The notes: a model not told the origin generated them from the sequence alone. Positions 24,538 through 33,243 are shown, counted from the stretch's first letter. The stretch is 64,000 bases of DNA from Acidimicrobiia bacterium (GCA_022821985.1 JAJECP010000037.1:1-64000); one strand, 5' to 3'. Numbers and translations: made by a program.

Positions 24538-25806
24538 ATGCGCGAGTGGAATACGACGCTGCCCAACCTCATGGAACCGTGGTTCTGGACACAGTCGGCC
24601 GACGAGATCGACGCGGTGATCGCTCGCTATCACGCCGAGGCCCCGCTGGACTGGTTCGAGGAGCCCTACTTCTCCGAGTGGGTGACGCCTAGCCCCGGCT
24701 ACTGGTGCGTCACACGCCACGAAGACATTGCGACCGTGTCGCGCAACGCAGACGTGTTCAGCTCGGCGCGGGGCATCACGCTCGGCGACAACCCGCCGGA
24801 ATTCACTGAGTTCTTCAGCTCCATGATCGCCATGGACGATCCCCGTCACGCACGGCTGCGACGCATCGTCTCCAAGGGCTTCACCCCCAAGATGCTCGAA
24901 CAGCTCGACGGCGGCATCCGCGAGGGAGCACGCGAGATCGTGAACTCGATCTGCGAGCAGGGCACCTGCGAGTTCGTGTACGAGGTGGCAGCCGCTCTGC
25001 CGCTGCGCATCGTCTGCGACCTCATGGGCATACCCCGTTCGGAGTACAAGTTCGTGTTCGACCGGACGAACATTATCCTGGGCATCTCCGATCCCGACTT
25101 CCAGCCGCCCGACGGCGACCTTGCCACTGCACTGCTGGGCGCCGGTGCCGAACTCGCCGAACTGATGAAGGAAGTGGCCGCCGCGAAGAAGGGCGGCGAC
25201 GGCAGCGACCTCACCAGCGTCATCGTGAACGCGGAACTCGAAGACGATCGGCTGAGCGAGTCCGACTTGGCCAGCTTCTTCGTACTGCTGGTGGTGGCGG
25301 GCAACGAGACCACCCGCAACTCCACCGCTTGGGCGTTGAAGTTCCTCACCGACAATCCCGATCAGCGCGCCATCTGGGCATCAGATTTCGAGAAGGTGGC
25401 GCCCACCGCGGTGGAGGAGATCGTCCGTCTCGCCAGCCCGGTGGGCTATATGCGCCGCACCGTGACCCGCGACTACGAGTGCGGTGGGCAGCAGATGCGA
25501 GAAGGCGACAAGGTGGCGATGTTCTACATCGCTGCGAACCGTGATCCCGCAGTGTTCGACGACCCGTTCCGCTTCGACGTACTGCGCGATCCCAACCCGC
25601 AGTACGGCTTCGGCGGCCCCGGCCCGCACTTCTGCTTGGGTGCCCACTTGGCGCGTCGCCAGATCACCTCGATGTATCGCGAGCTGTTCGAGCGGCTGCC
25701 CGACATCGTCGCCGCAGGCGAGCCAGATCTGCTGCGCGCATCGTTCATCCACGGCATCAAACGCCTCGACGCTGAATTCACCCCGACCGCCCCGGTGCCC
25801 GCCTGA
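24538..25806 (+). CDS. Cytochrome P450
   Basis: A 422-residue soluble bacterial P450. The I-helix oxygen-activating motif AGNETTRNS is at about residues 254-262, ExxR (EIVR) at 294-297, and the haem loop FGGPGPHFCLGAHLA places the ligand Cys at residue 366. Overall it resembles the CYP125/142-like and other sterol- or terpene-oxidising actinobacterial families (MDDPRHARLRRIVSKGFTPK), though the subfamily cannot be fixed. No ferredoxin gene is adjacent. ATG 24538 is chosen over 24448 because of family length and the TACCGT spacing. Confidence 0.95.
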   Translation: MREWNTTLPNLMEPWFWTQSADEIDAVIARYHAEAPLDWFEEPYFSEWVTPSPGYWCVTRHEDIATVSRNADVFSSARGITLGDNPPEFTEFFSSMIAMDDPRHARLRRIVSKGFTPKMLEQLDGGIREGAREIVNSICEQGTCEFVYEVAAALPLRIVCDLMGIPRSEYKFVFDRTNIILGISDPDFQPPDGDLATALLGAGAELAELMKEVAAAKKGGDGSDLTSVIVNAELEDDRLSESDLASFFVLLVVAGNETTRNSTAWALKFLTDNPDQRAIWASDFEKVAPTAVEEIVRLASPVGYMRRTVTRDYECGGQQMREGDKVAMFYIAANRDPAVFDDPFRFDVLRDPNPQYGFGGPGPHFCLGAHLARRQITSMYRELFERLPDIVAAGEPDLLRASFIHGIKRLDAEFTPTAPVPA

Positions 25807-25853
25807 ACGGCTTGTTCGTCGTCTCTTCAATCCGCGTTGCTGCGTCTGCCTCA

Positions 25854-25866
25854 TAGGGTTCGAGCC
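25854..25866 (+). promoter_or_regulatory. Leaderless-type -10 of the inositol-phosphate synthase gene
   Basis: TAGGGT, 7-nt spacer, then ATG 25867. Confidence 0.5.
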
Positions 25867-27168
25867 ATGACGAAGCCTCAGATCGCGCCCGCAGCCGGCA
25901 GGCTCGGTGTGCTCACGCCTGGCATGGGAGCTGTGGCCACCACGTTCATCGCCGGGGTGCTTGCGGCACGTGCCGGGCTGGCAGAACCGATCGGGTCAGT
26001 CAGTCAGTTGGCCCACATCCGGCTCGGCGGCCGGGCGGAGGGACGCAACCCGCTCATCCGCGACTTCGTGCCGTTGGCCTCGCTCGACGACTTGGTGTTC
26101 GGCGGCTGGGATCCGATCACGCCCAATGCGCTCGAAGGCGCCCGTACAGCGGGAGTGCTGGAAGACCGTGACCTCGGTGTGATCTCCCGCGAGCTGGAGG
26201 GCATCGTGGCGATGGACGCCGTGTTCGACAGCCGCTGGGTGAGCCGGCTCGAAGGCACTCGCACCAAGCCCCCGATGGGCAAGCTCGAAGCCGCGCAGGC
26301 GCTGATGGATGACATCGAGCGTTTCCGGGCCGAGAACGAGTGCGAGCGGCTGGTGATGGTGTGGTGCGGCTCCACCGAGGCGTACCAGGAGCCGACAGGG
26401 GTGCACGCGAGTGTCGAGGCGTTCGAAGCCGGCTTGGCAGCCGACAATGACAACATCTCGCCCAGCCAGATCTATGCATACGCAGCGCTGATGAGCGACG
26501 TGCCCTTCGCCAACGGCGCGCCGAACCTGTCCGTCGACATACCGGCCATGACCGAGCTGGCTGTGCGCCGCGGCGTGCCCATTGCGGGCAAGGACTTCAA
26601 GACCGGCCAGACGCTGATGAAAACGCTCGTGGCACCCGGCCTGAAGGCGCGGATGCTGGGCCTTCGCGGCTGGTATTCCACCAACATCCTGGGCAATCGC
26701 GACGGCGAGGTGCTGGACGACCCTGAGAACTTCAAGACCAAGGAGACGTCCAAGCTGGGCGTGCTCGGCACGATCCTGCAGCCAGAGACCTATCCCGAGC
26801 TCTACAGCGAGATCGACCACGTAGTCCGGATCAACTACTACCCGCCCCGCGGCGACAACAAAGAGGGCTGGGACAACATCGACATCTTCGGCTGGCTCGG
26901 CTACCCGATGCAGATCAAGATCGACTTCCTGTGCCGCGACTCGATCCTGGCGGCACCGATCGTGCTCGACTTGGCGTTGTTCTTGGATCTTGCCCAGCGT
27001 GCCGGCCAGGGCGGCGTGCAGGAGTGGCTGTCGTTCTACCTCAAGGCTCCCCAGTCGGCCGATCCGGCAGGGCCCGAGCACGACCTGTTTATCCAGCAGA
27101 CCAAGCTGAAGAACACTCTGCGCGAGTGGATGGGCGAGGAGCCGGTCACCCACTCCGAGGCCGGCTGA
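25867..27168 (+). CDS. ino1: Inositol-3-phosphate synthase
   Basis: A 433-residue NAD-dependent isomerase that turns glucose 6-phosphate into myo-inositol 3-phosphate, the entry to inositol lipids and mycothiol. Visible motifs: LGVLTPGMGAVATTFIAGV (NAD loop), MVWCGSTEAY, PIAGKDFKTGQTLMKT (catalytic Lys region), GWYSTNILGNRDGEVL (the family's SYNHLGNNDG site) and FKTKETSKLGV. It is longer than the ~360-residue mycobacterial Ino1 and closer to the ~430-residue bacterial type. It stands alone with its own -10 element, 60 bp after the P450. Confidence 0.93.
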   Translation: MTKPQIAPAAGRLGVLTPGMGAVATTFIAGVLAARAGLAEPIGSVSQLAHIRLGGRAEGRNPLIRDFVPLASLDDLVFGGWDPITPNALEGARTAGVLEDRDLGVISRELEGIVAMDAVFDSRWVSRLEGTRTKPPMGKLEAAQALMDDIERFRAENECERLVMVWCGSTEAYQEPTGVHASVEAFEAGLAADNDNISPSQIYAYAALMSDVPFANGAPNLSVDIPAMTELAVRRGVPIAGKDFKTGQTLMKTLVAPGLKARMLGLRGWYSTNILGNRDGEVLDDPENFKTKETSKLGVLGTILQPETYPELYSEIDHVVRINYYPPRGDNKEGWDNIDIFGWLGYPMQIKIDFLCRDSILAAPIVLDLALFLDLAQRAGQGGVQEWLSFYLKAPQSADPAGPEHDLFIQQTKLKNTLREWMGEEPVTHSEAG

Positions 27169-27258
27169 ACGCATCGCCTCGACGTCCCCAACTGTTCACG
27201 TGTTGTTTGCTCTTGCCGCGCCTGCGGTGAAGGGTTCGCACCGTAATTTCGGGATTGT

Positions 27259-27282
27259 CTCAGGGAGTGTTCAGGATCAATC
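27259..27282 (+). promoter_or_regulatory. Direct-repeat control site upstream of the first small exported protein
   Basis: CTCAGG (27259-27264) and TTCAGG (27270-27275) are 11 bp apart, one helical turn, and run into TTCAGGATCAATC. The last element begins exactly 60 bp before ATG 27330. The layout fits an OmpR/PhoB-family response regulator site. Confidence 0.5.
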
Positions 27283-27329
27283 CAAAGGCTGAATTGCCCG
27301 AACTTCCCCCTCCTGAAAGGAGTGACGGC

Positions 27330-27530
27330 ATGACTGAGACAGGAACCTCAGCACCGACTGGAGGACCCGCTGCCAACCGGCGTATCAGACGGTTGGGGAC
27401 AGCGCTGGCGGCGGCCATCACGGCGGTCATCATTGCCCTCTCACTGGGCGTCGGCAGCGCTGCGGCCCATCACGAGGAAGGTCCTAGGGATCACCACGAC
27501 GAGGTCATCAGCGTTCACCACGAGGACTGA
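27330..27530 (+). CDS. Small exported or membrane His-rich peptide
   Basis: A 66-residue protein. After a short polar start (MTETGTSAPTGGPAANRRIRR) comes one hydrophobic segment LGTALAAAITAVIIALSLGVGSAAA, then a His/Asp/Glu-rich tail HHEEGPRDHHDEVISVHHED. It looks like a Sec-exported or membrane-anchored peptide whose tail could bind metal. A GAAAGGAG site lies 8 bases before the ATG. It shares start sequence, upstream control repeats and downstream hairpin with the next gene, indicating tandem duplication followed by divergence or loss of the domain. Confidence 0.7.
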   Translation: MTETGTSAPTGGPAANRRIRRLGTALAAAITAVIIALSLGVGSAAAHHEEGPRDHHDEVISVHHED

Positions 27531-27545
27531 GGCCTCCAGCAGCAC

Positions 27546-27582
27546 CCGAAGCGGGCCGGTTCCCCCCGACGGCCCGCTTCGG
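27546..27582 (+). terminator. Hairpin after the His-rich peptide gene
   Basis: A perfect 12-bp stem, ccgaagcgggcc (27546-27557) with ggcccgcttcgg (27571-27582), and a 13-nt loop. No T-run follows, so termination would be of the actinobacterial U-less kind. Nearly the same hairpin recurs at 28349-28384. Confidence 0.6.
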
Positions 27583-27634
27583 CGCGTCCGGTATCTGCGC
27601 CGGGTACGCATTCTCATTTCGCTCTCACGCTGCA

Positions 27635-27658
27635 TTCAGGGACCCTTCAGGTTCATTC
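27635..27658 (+). promoter_or_regulatory. Direct-repeat control site upstream of the second small exported protein
   Basis: TTCAGG (27635-27640) and TTCAGG (27646-27651) are 11 bp apart, running into TTCAGGTTCATTC, which begins exactly 60 bp before ATG 27706. Same architecture and spacing as 27259-27282. Confidence 0.55.
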
Positions 27659-27705
27659 GCCATCGTCTGGGTCGTTGCACACAGCCCGGCGAAAGGACTG
27701 GCGAT

Positions 27706-28317
27706 ATGACCGAATCCGGCGAGACCGACGAGCCCACCGAGGCACCGAGGCGCAAGCCTGGGCGCAGCCGACTGTTGGCGCTGCTGGCTGCACTGCTGCT
27801 GGCAGCGACTGCGGTTCTTGCGTTCAGTGCTGGCAGCGCGAGCGCGCAGACCCAGAACGACAACGGCAACGCCGACCAGCAGCAAGCTGACGACGACGCG
27901 GACGACTCCGGGGGCACTTGCGACAGGCACGGCGCACGCCGGGGCGGCGGCCACTGGCGGGCCGAAGCGAGTGACACGCTCTCCGGGGTGCTTGGCATCG
28001 AGGCCGAGGCACTGCGCGCCAAGCTCAAGGACGGCTCGACGATCGCCGATATCGCTGCTGAGCAAGGCGTTGTGGTGTCCGACGTGATCGACGCCCTCGT
28101 GACAGCGGTCACCGACAGGGCGGCCGAGCACGACCGTGAGATCGATGTCGATGCCGTGACCGAGCGAATCACCGCATGGGTCAACGGCGAGAAGCCCGCG
28201 CGGGCCGAAGGATGGTCCGGCGAGGGTCGTCGGCACGGCGGCAAGCGCTTCGGCGACAGAGGCTTCGGCGGCCATGGCCACGGCAGCAATGCAGGAGCGT
28301 GGTCAACCTCGACCTAG
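27706..28317 (+). CDS. Exported helical-repeat protein of unknown function
   Basis: A 203-residue protein. The N-terminus (MTESGETDEPTEAPRRKPGR) precedes a signal or anchor segment LLALLAALLLAATAVLAFSAGSASA with likely cleavage after SASA. An acidic spacer follows, then a helical domain LGIEAEALRAKLKDGSTIAD with IAAEQGVVVSDVIDALVTAV, of the type repeated in many actinobacterial exported proteins (an EALRAKLxxGxTIADIAxxxGV pattern). The tail is Gly/His/Arg-rich (GGHGHGS). Likely envelope protein; function unknown. A GAAAGGAC site precedes the ATG. Paralogue of the 66-residue gene just upstream. Confidence 0.75.
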   Translation: MTESGETDEPTEAPRRKPGRSRLLALLAALLLAATAVLAFSAGSASAQTQNDNGNADQQQADDDADDSGGTCDRHGARRGGGHWRAEASDTLSGVLGIEAEALRAKLKDGSTIADIAAEQGVVVSDVIDALVTAVTDRAAEHDREIDVDAVTERITAWVNGEKPARAEGWSGEGRRHGGKRFGDRGFGGHGHGSNAGAWSTST

Positions 28318-28348
28318 AACCAAGCTGCGCTTGGCGTCGCAGGCTCAC

Positions 28349-28384
28349 GAAGCGGGCCGGTTCCCTCTCCGCCGGCCCGCCTCG
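28349..28384 (+). terminator. Hairpin after the second exported-protein gene
   Basis: Stem gcgggccgg (28352-28360) with ccggcccgc (28372-28380), extended by gaa/ctc with one mismatch; loop ttccctctccg. Homologous in sequence to 27546-27582. Confidence 0.55.
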
Positions 28385-28403
28385 GCGCGCGCGGGCAAGC
28401 CAG

Positions 28404-28415
28404 TACCTTGCGTCC
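28404..28415 (+). promoter_or_regulatory. Leaderless-type -10 of the 2OG oxygenase gene
   Basis: TACCTT, 6-nt spacer, then GTG 28416. Confidence 0.5.
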
Positions 28416-29351
28416 GTGACCGCCGGCAGCACGACGATTCCCGTCATCGACATCTCACCGAGTGCATCCGCTGAGGAGGCGTGCGCACGGATCGACGCAG
28501 CGTGTCGAGGCATCGGCTTCTTTGCGATCACCGGCCACGGTGTTGCGGGCCAGCTGCTCGACGGCGTGCTCGACGTGGCTCGGCAGTTCTTCGCCCAGCC
28601 GCTTGCACACAAGAACTCGCTGGCGATCGAGCTGTCGGACCATCACCGCGGCTACGCCGGCGTGGAGGGCGAGCTGCTGCAGCCAGGTCTTCGAGCCGAC
28701 TACAAGGAAACCCTCGACTTCGGCCCCGAAGTGCCGCTTGAGGACCCCCAGCGCTCGCCGCTGGAAGGACCGAACCAATGGCCCGGCCTACCCGGCTTCC
28801 GTGACGCCATCGAGGCCTACCAGGCTGCCGTGCTGGAAGCGGCGAAGCGGCTGCTGCGCCTGATCGCGCAAGCGCTCGGCCAGGAGCGGTCGTTCTTCGA
28901 CCAGCGCTTCGAGCGCCCGCTGGTCGGCACGCGGCTCATCCGCTACCCGGCCGTGGCCGAACCGCAGCCCGACCAGCTGGGCTGCGGCGCGCACAGCGAC
29001 TACGGCTGCGTCACCCTGCTGCACATCGACGGCACCGCCGGACTGCAGCTCGCCGACATCGAGGGCAAGTGGCACGACGTCATCGCGCCGCGCGGCAGCT
29101 TCATCGTGAACCTGGGCGACATGCTGGCCCGCTGGACCAACGACCGGTACCGCGCCACCGTTCACCGTGTGCAGTCGCCGCGCACGGCGGACCGCTACTC
29201 GGTGCCGACGTTCGTCAACCCGTCCTACGACACCATCGTGGAGTGCCTGCCGAGCTGCCTCGGCGAAGGCGAGCAGCCGAAGTACCCCGCGACCACCTCG
29301 GGCGCCTACCTGCAATCTCGCTTCGACGAGACGTTCGCCTACCGCCAGTAG
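28416..29351 (+). CDS. Isopenicillin-N-synthase-family 2-oxoglutarate/Fe(II) oxygenase
   Basis: A 311-residue non-haem iron dioxygenase. The N-terminal DIOX_N part starts IPVIDISPSASAEEACARID and includes GFFAITGHGV. The jelly-roll core holds the iron triad: HSD in GCGAHSDYGCVTLLH and the distal His in ATVHRVQSP, plus the co-substrate Arg in RYSVPTFVNP. This places it with the bacterial YbiI/ethylene-forming-enzyme-like branch. Substrate not predictable. Convergent with the Rieske-ThDP gene (stops 78 bp apart). GTG 28416 is six bases after TACCTT. Confidence 0.92.
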   Translation: MTAGSTTIPVIDISPSASAEEACARIDAACRGIGFFAITGHGVAGQLLDGVLDVARQFFAQPLAHKNSLAIELSDHHRGYAGVEGELLQPGLRADYKETLDFGPEVPLEDPQRSPLEGPNQWPGLPGFRDAIEAYQAAVLEAAKRLLRLIAQALGQERSFFDQRFERPLVGTRLIRYPAVAEPQPDQLGCGAHSDYGCVTLLHIDGTAGLQLADIEGKWHDVIAPRGSFIVNLGDMLARWTNDRYRATVHRVQSPRTADRYSVPTFVNPSYDTIVECLPSCLGEGEQPKYPATTSGAYLQSRFDETFAYRQ

Positions 29352-29429
29352 CCGCCGTCGGGCCTCAGGCGCATCGCCGCTGGGCCGCCCGGCTCACACC
29401 ACAGTGAAGACGGCGCGGCGCATCGCCGG

Positions 29430-31451
29430 TCAGACGAGCAGCGGATCGGTCAGCACTTCCACCAAGGCGGGACCCGGGTGTGCCAAGGCCTCGCTGAGCG
29501 CGTCGTCCAGTTCGTCTGCCGCCGTCACCTGGCGGCCCATCGCTCCGCACAGCTCTGCGAACTCGGCGAAGCCCGGGTTGTGCAGCGAGGTCTGCCACAC
29601 GTCGAACTCGGCTGCTCGCTGCTCCTTGGAGATCTTGCCCAGCTCGCCGTTGTTGAGCAGCACGTGGGTGATGTCCATCCCGTACTTGACGGCAGTGGTC
29701 AGTTCCATGGCGTACTGGCCGAAGCCGCCGTCACCCGACACCGAGACCACCGGCCGGCCGGCCCATTGAGAGCCAGGTGCGCGCTGGGTCGCCGCCCAGC
29801 AGCCCATTGCCGCCGGGAACGCGAAGCCGATCGACCCCAGGTACCCCGACATCAGCACGGTCTGGCCGCACGGCTCGAAGTAGCGGCCAAAGGAATAGGC
29901 ATGGTTGCCGACATCCACCGGCATGACGGCATCAGCCGGCACGAGGCGACTCAGGGCCTCGAACACGACCGCAGAGTTCACGCCGCTGCCGCGGTCGTCG
30001 ACCTGCCGACGCTGCTTCTCGGCCCGCCAGATGTCCCAGCGCGCCGCCACCTCGGCGGCGGCCGAAGGGCTGCCGGCCCTGCCTGCGAGCGCCCCGACGA
30101 GCGCTCGGGCCGCCACACCTACATCGGCCAGCATGGGCACGGTCACCGCATGGAATCGGCCCAGCGCCATCGGGTCGAAGTCCACCTGCACGATCGGCTT
30201 GTACGACGCGATGCCGGTGTGGTTGGCGAACGACACGCCGAAGGTCACCAGCGCGTCGGCCTCGTTCATGAGCCAGCTCGCGATCGGGGTGCCCGAGCGG
30301 CCGAGCACGCCGCAGGCCAGCGGGTGCTGGTCGGCAATCAGTCCCTTTCCTTTGAAGGTCGTGGCCACTGGCGCATCGATGGCCTCGGCCAGCGCCACGA
30401 TGTCGTCGATGCTGCTGCGGGCGCCGTGGCCCACGATGATCATCGGCCGCTTCGAACCCGACAGCACCTCTGCCGCCGCATCAAGCGCACCGGCGGCAGG
30501 CGACACGCCGCGGTCACCGGTGCGGCCCTGCGGCGAGCCGGCCGGTCGCTCGGGCGCAGCCGCCGGCAACACCTGCACTTCATCCGGCAGCACGAGGTGC
30601 GCCACGTCGCGCTCCACCAAGGCGGTCTTGCAGGCCAGGTTCATCAGCTCGGCTGCGTCGGAGCCCGCTTGGACTGTCGCCGAGTAGCGGGATACGTCGG
30701 CGAAGGCCGCGGAGAGGTCGGTGTCCTGGAAGGCGCCCCGGCCCCGGACGCTCGACGGCACTTGGCCCGACAGCGCGAGCACCGGCGCACGGTCCATCTT
30801 TGCGTCGTACAGCCCCGTGAGCAGGTTGGTGCTGCCGGGTCCGGCGATAGCGAAACACGCTGCAAGGCCTCCCGTCAGCTTTCCGTAGGCGGTGGCGGCG
30901 AACGAGGCGGCACCTTCGTGCCGTACCCCGATGAATCGCAGCGTGCCATCGGCCTCGGCCTCGCGCAGCGCGTCTGCGAATCCCAAGTTCGAGTGCCCGA
31001 CCATTCCGAACACCCACGCCACGCCCCACGCCGTCATCGTCTCGACGAGCTGGTCAGACACGGTGCGGGATCGGCTGGGGGCGATCGGCAGAGCGACGTA
31101 CACGCCGTCGGACCTGATCTCGGTGCGGTATGCAGCCGGTGCATCGTCGAACGGCGGCGGCGGTGTGCCGTCACGTGGCGAATAGTCGTAGCCGTGCCAC
31201 GGGCAGCGCAGCCAGCCCCCCTCGATGCTGCCCTCGCCCAAGGGACCGCCCTGGTGGGGGCATGCGTTCGCGAGACACCCGAAGCCCGACTCCGTTCGAG
31301 TGACGCACAAGCTCTCACGCTCGACCGTGACCGTCGTGACACGGCCCACGTCGAGTTCGTCGACGCCTATGAGCCGGTGCCAGGCGAACTCGCTGGCGGG
31401 CAGCTCCGGCGCTGCAGTGCTGGGCGCCGGATGCTGGGATGTGTCGCTCAT
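29430..31451 (-). CDS. Rieske [2Fe-2S] - ThDP-dependent enzyme fusion
   Basis: A 673-residue protein joining two modules rarely seen in one chain. Residues ~20-125 are a Rieske ferredoxin domain with both ligand pairs, CPH (C64, H66) and CPWH (C83, H86). From ~130 on it is a full acetolactate-synthase/pyruvate-oxidase-type ThDP enzyme: GVRHEGAASFAATAYGKLTG with the catalytic Glu179, a central domain (MIIVGHGARSS), and the GDG...NN ThDP-Mg motif near 572-600. There is no internal stop or start suggesting two genes. A Rieske centre could pass electrons from the ThDP intermediate, making an oxidative decarboxylase. ATG 31451; divergent from the phosphatase operon by 104 bp. Confidence 0.9.
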   Translation of the reverse strand: MSDTSQHPAPSTAAPELPASEFAWHRLIGVDELDVGRVTTVTVERESLCVTRTESGFGCLANACPHQGGPLGEGSIEGGWLRCPWHGYDYSPRDGTPPPPFDDAPAAYRTEIRSDGVYVALPIAPSRSRTVSDQLVETMTAWGVAWVFGMVGHSNLGFADALREAEADGTLRFIGVRHEGAASFAATAYGKLTGGLAACFAIAGPGSTNLLTGLYDAKMDRAPVLALSGQVPSSVRGRGAFQDTDLSAAFADVSRYSATVQAGSDAAELMNLACKTALVERDVAHLVLPDEVQVLPAAAPERPAGSPQGRTGDRGVSPAAGALDAAAEVLSGSKRPMIIVGHGARSSIDDIVALAEAIDAPVATTFKGKGLIADQHPLACGVLGRSGTPIASWLMNEADALVTFGVSFANHTGIASYKPIVQVDFDPMALGRFHAVTVPMLADVGVAARALVGALAGRAGSPSAAAEVAARWDIWRAEKQRRQVDDRGSGVNSAVVFEALSRLVPADAVMPVDVGNHAYSFGRYFEPCGQTVLMSGYLGSIGFAFPAAMGCWAATQRAPGSQWAGRPVVSVSGDGGFGQYAMELTTAVKYGMDITHVLLNNGELGKISKEQRAAEFDVWQTSLHNPGFAEFAELCGAMGRQVTAADELDDALSEALAHPGPALVEVLTDPLLV

Positions 31452-31542
31452 CGTTCACCCCTGTTCGACTCACGCTCATCGTCGCACACTGCGCAGGAAC
31501 ACCCGTAGTCGCGAAGCGACGCCAGACACCTCTGCGCGGCTC

Positions 31543-31555
31543 TAGCGTTTCCGGC
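31543..31555 (+). promoter_or_regulatory. Leaderless-type -10 of the four-gene operon
   Basis: TAGCGT, 7-nt spacer, then GTG 31556. Confidence 0.5.
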
Positions 31556-32044
31556 GTGCTGTACCTCGTGCGTCACGCTTCCGCAGGCGATCGGCGTGCC
31601 TGGCGCGGCGACGACAGCGCGCGACCGCTGGACCCGATGGGCCACGCCCAGGCGGAGGCGATCGCAGCAGCACTCGCCTCGGCACCGATCCTGCGAGTGC
31701 TGTCGAGTCCCAGCGTTCGCTGCGTCCAGACGATCGAGCCGCTTGCGGCAAAACTCGGCATGGACATCGAGATCTCGACCGAGCTGGCCGAGGGCGCCGA
31801 CGGCTGGCGAACCGAAGCGTTGGTGGAGCGCCTGTGCGGCGAGGCGGGCGACAGCGTGCTGTGCAGCCACGGCGATGTCATACCCGAGGTGCTCTGGCGC
31901 CTGTCTTACCGTGACATCGACGTGAACCCCACACGCTGCAAGAAGGCGTCTGTGTGGGAACTGCATGTCGCCGGCGGCACCGTCAGCCATGGCGTCTACC
32001 GCTCCCCGCGAAGTCTCGGTGCTCGATTGGAGGATCTGACGTGA
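31556..32044 (+). CDS. Histidine phosphatase family protein (SixA-like)
   Basis: A 162-residue phosphohistidine-type phosphatase. The catalytic LVRHASAGDRRAW motif (RHA instead of RHG, as in SixA) is at residues 4-16. RVLSSPSVRCVQTIEPLAAKLG carries the second Arg, and VLCSHGDVIPEVL the second His. First gene of an operon in which each start overlaps the previous stop (gtga at 32041). SixA proteins remove phosphate from His-phosphorylated proteins or small phosphate esters; the substrate here is unknown. Confidence 0.88.
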   Translation: MLYLVRHASAGDRRAWRGDDSARPLDPMGHAQAEAIAAALASAPILRVLSSPSVRCVQTIEPLAAKLGMDIEISTELAEGADGWRTEALVERLCGEAGDSVLCSHGDVIPEVLWRLSYRDIDVNPTRCKKASVWELHVAGGTVSHGVYRSPRSLGARLEDLT

Positions 32045-33243
32045 AGGCGAGCCGGCACTACTACGTCGAGTCGTTCGACACCGTCTCGCTGGCGCCGTAC
32101 CGGATCAGCAGATCACCGTTCGCGCACCGCTACACCACCCCCGAGACCGTCCACGCGGTGTACTGCAACCGGCTGTACCCGATGAAGTCGAGCTTCGACG
32201 AGAACCCCATTCCCGCCTACTGGAAGCTGCGCCAGGGCGTTCTGCTGTACGACGTGCCTGAGATGCCACTGGCAATCGAAGGTCCCGACGCCGCGCGGCT
32301 GCTCGAGCGCGTCCTGGCGTGCAGGGTCGCCGATCTCGGCATCGGCCGGTGCCGGTACGGGCTCGCGTGCAACGACGACGGCTCGATCCTGATGGACGGC
32401 GTGCTGATGCGCCTCGCCGAGGACCGCTTCTGGTACGTCATCGCCAACGGCGAGTTCCTGAGCTGGCTGAAGGCGCACGCCATCGGGCTCGATGTGCAGG
32501 TCTTCGACCCGCGCTCGCGGGTGTTGCAGATCCAGGGACCCACGTCGCTCGATATGGCCGATGCGGCGATCCGCGGCGGGCTGCCAGCCGATTTTCGCTA
32601 CTTCCGCGCCGGCTTCTTCGAGGTGTGTGGTCAGACACTGTGGGTGTCACGAACCGGCTGGACGGGCGAGGCCGGCATCGAGATCTACTGCAACAGCGGG
32701 CCTGAGCCCACCGACCACGACGCATTGTGGGACGGCCTGTTCGCCTGCGGCGAGCGCTTCGGCATGGAATTCAGCACCGGATCGTCCATGGGAATCCGAC
32801 GCATCGAGGCTGGAATCCTGGACAACGGCAGCGACATCGAATCAGACCTGACGCCCTTCGGCGCTGGCCTCGGCCAATTCGTCCGGCTCGACAAGGAGGG
32901 GTTCATCGGCAATGCCGCGCTGGAGCGAGCCGACCGCAGCCAACTGCTGTTCGGCCTGATCTGCCCCACGGCGATGCCCGAGCCCGGCATGGCGGTGGGC
33001 TATGAAGATCGCCACGTCGGGCACGTGACCATCGGAACTTGGTCGCCCACGCTCGATACCGGCGTCGGCTACGTGCGCTTCGACCGATCGCTCCCCGGCG
33101 ACGACTGGCTCGCCAAGACCGTTCACCTGCACGACCATGACGGCACGCGGCACACGGCGACGGTCGACACGCTGCCGTTCGTCGACAAGGAAAAACAGTT
33201 GCCGCGCGCCGCTTGGGGCGGCCCGGCCGCAGCCGCCGGCTGA
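32041..33243 (+). CDS. GcvT/DmdA-like aminomethyltransferase family protein
   Basis: A 400-residue folate-binding-fold protein of the GcvT superfamily. It resembles the branch that includes DMSP demethylase DmdA: RISRSPFAHRYTTPETVHAVYCNRLYPM at the start, then YWKLRQGVLLYDVPEMPLAIEGPDAARLLERVLACRV, VSRTGWTGEAGIEIYCNSG and a C-terminal barrel. These enzymes move a methyl or aminomethyl group to tetrahydrofolate. Which donor is used here is not clear. The next gene, an ornithine-cyclodeaminase homologue, suggests amine or amino-acid-derived compounds. GTG 32041 overlaps the upstream stop. Confidence 0.85.
   Translation: MKASRHYYVESFDTVSLAPYRISRSPFAHRYTTPETVHAVYCNRLYPMKSSFDENPIPAYWKLRQGVLLYDVPEMPLAIEGPDAARLLERVLACRVADLGIGRCRYGLACNDDGSILMDGVLMRLAEDRFWYVIANGEFLSWLKAHAIGLDVQVFDPRSRVLQIQGPTSLDMADAAIRGGLPADFRYFRAGFFEVCGQTLWVSRTGWTGEAGIEIYCNSGPEPTDHDALWDGLFACGERFGMEFSTGSSMGIRRIEAGILDNGSDIESDLTPFGAGLGQFVRLDKEGFIGNAALERADRSQLLFGLICPTAMPEPGMAVGYEDRHVGHVTIGTWSPTLDTGVGYVRFDRSLPGDDWLAKTVHLHDHDGTRHTATVDTLPFVDKEKQLPRAAWGGPAAAAG

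Noticed and set aside
29478..31508. 676-codon plus-strand open frame opposite the Rieske-ThDP gene
   Set aside because: Arg/His-rich shadow of the real minus-strand gene.
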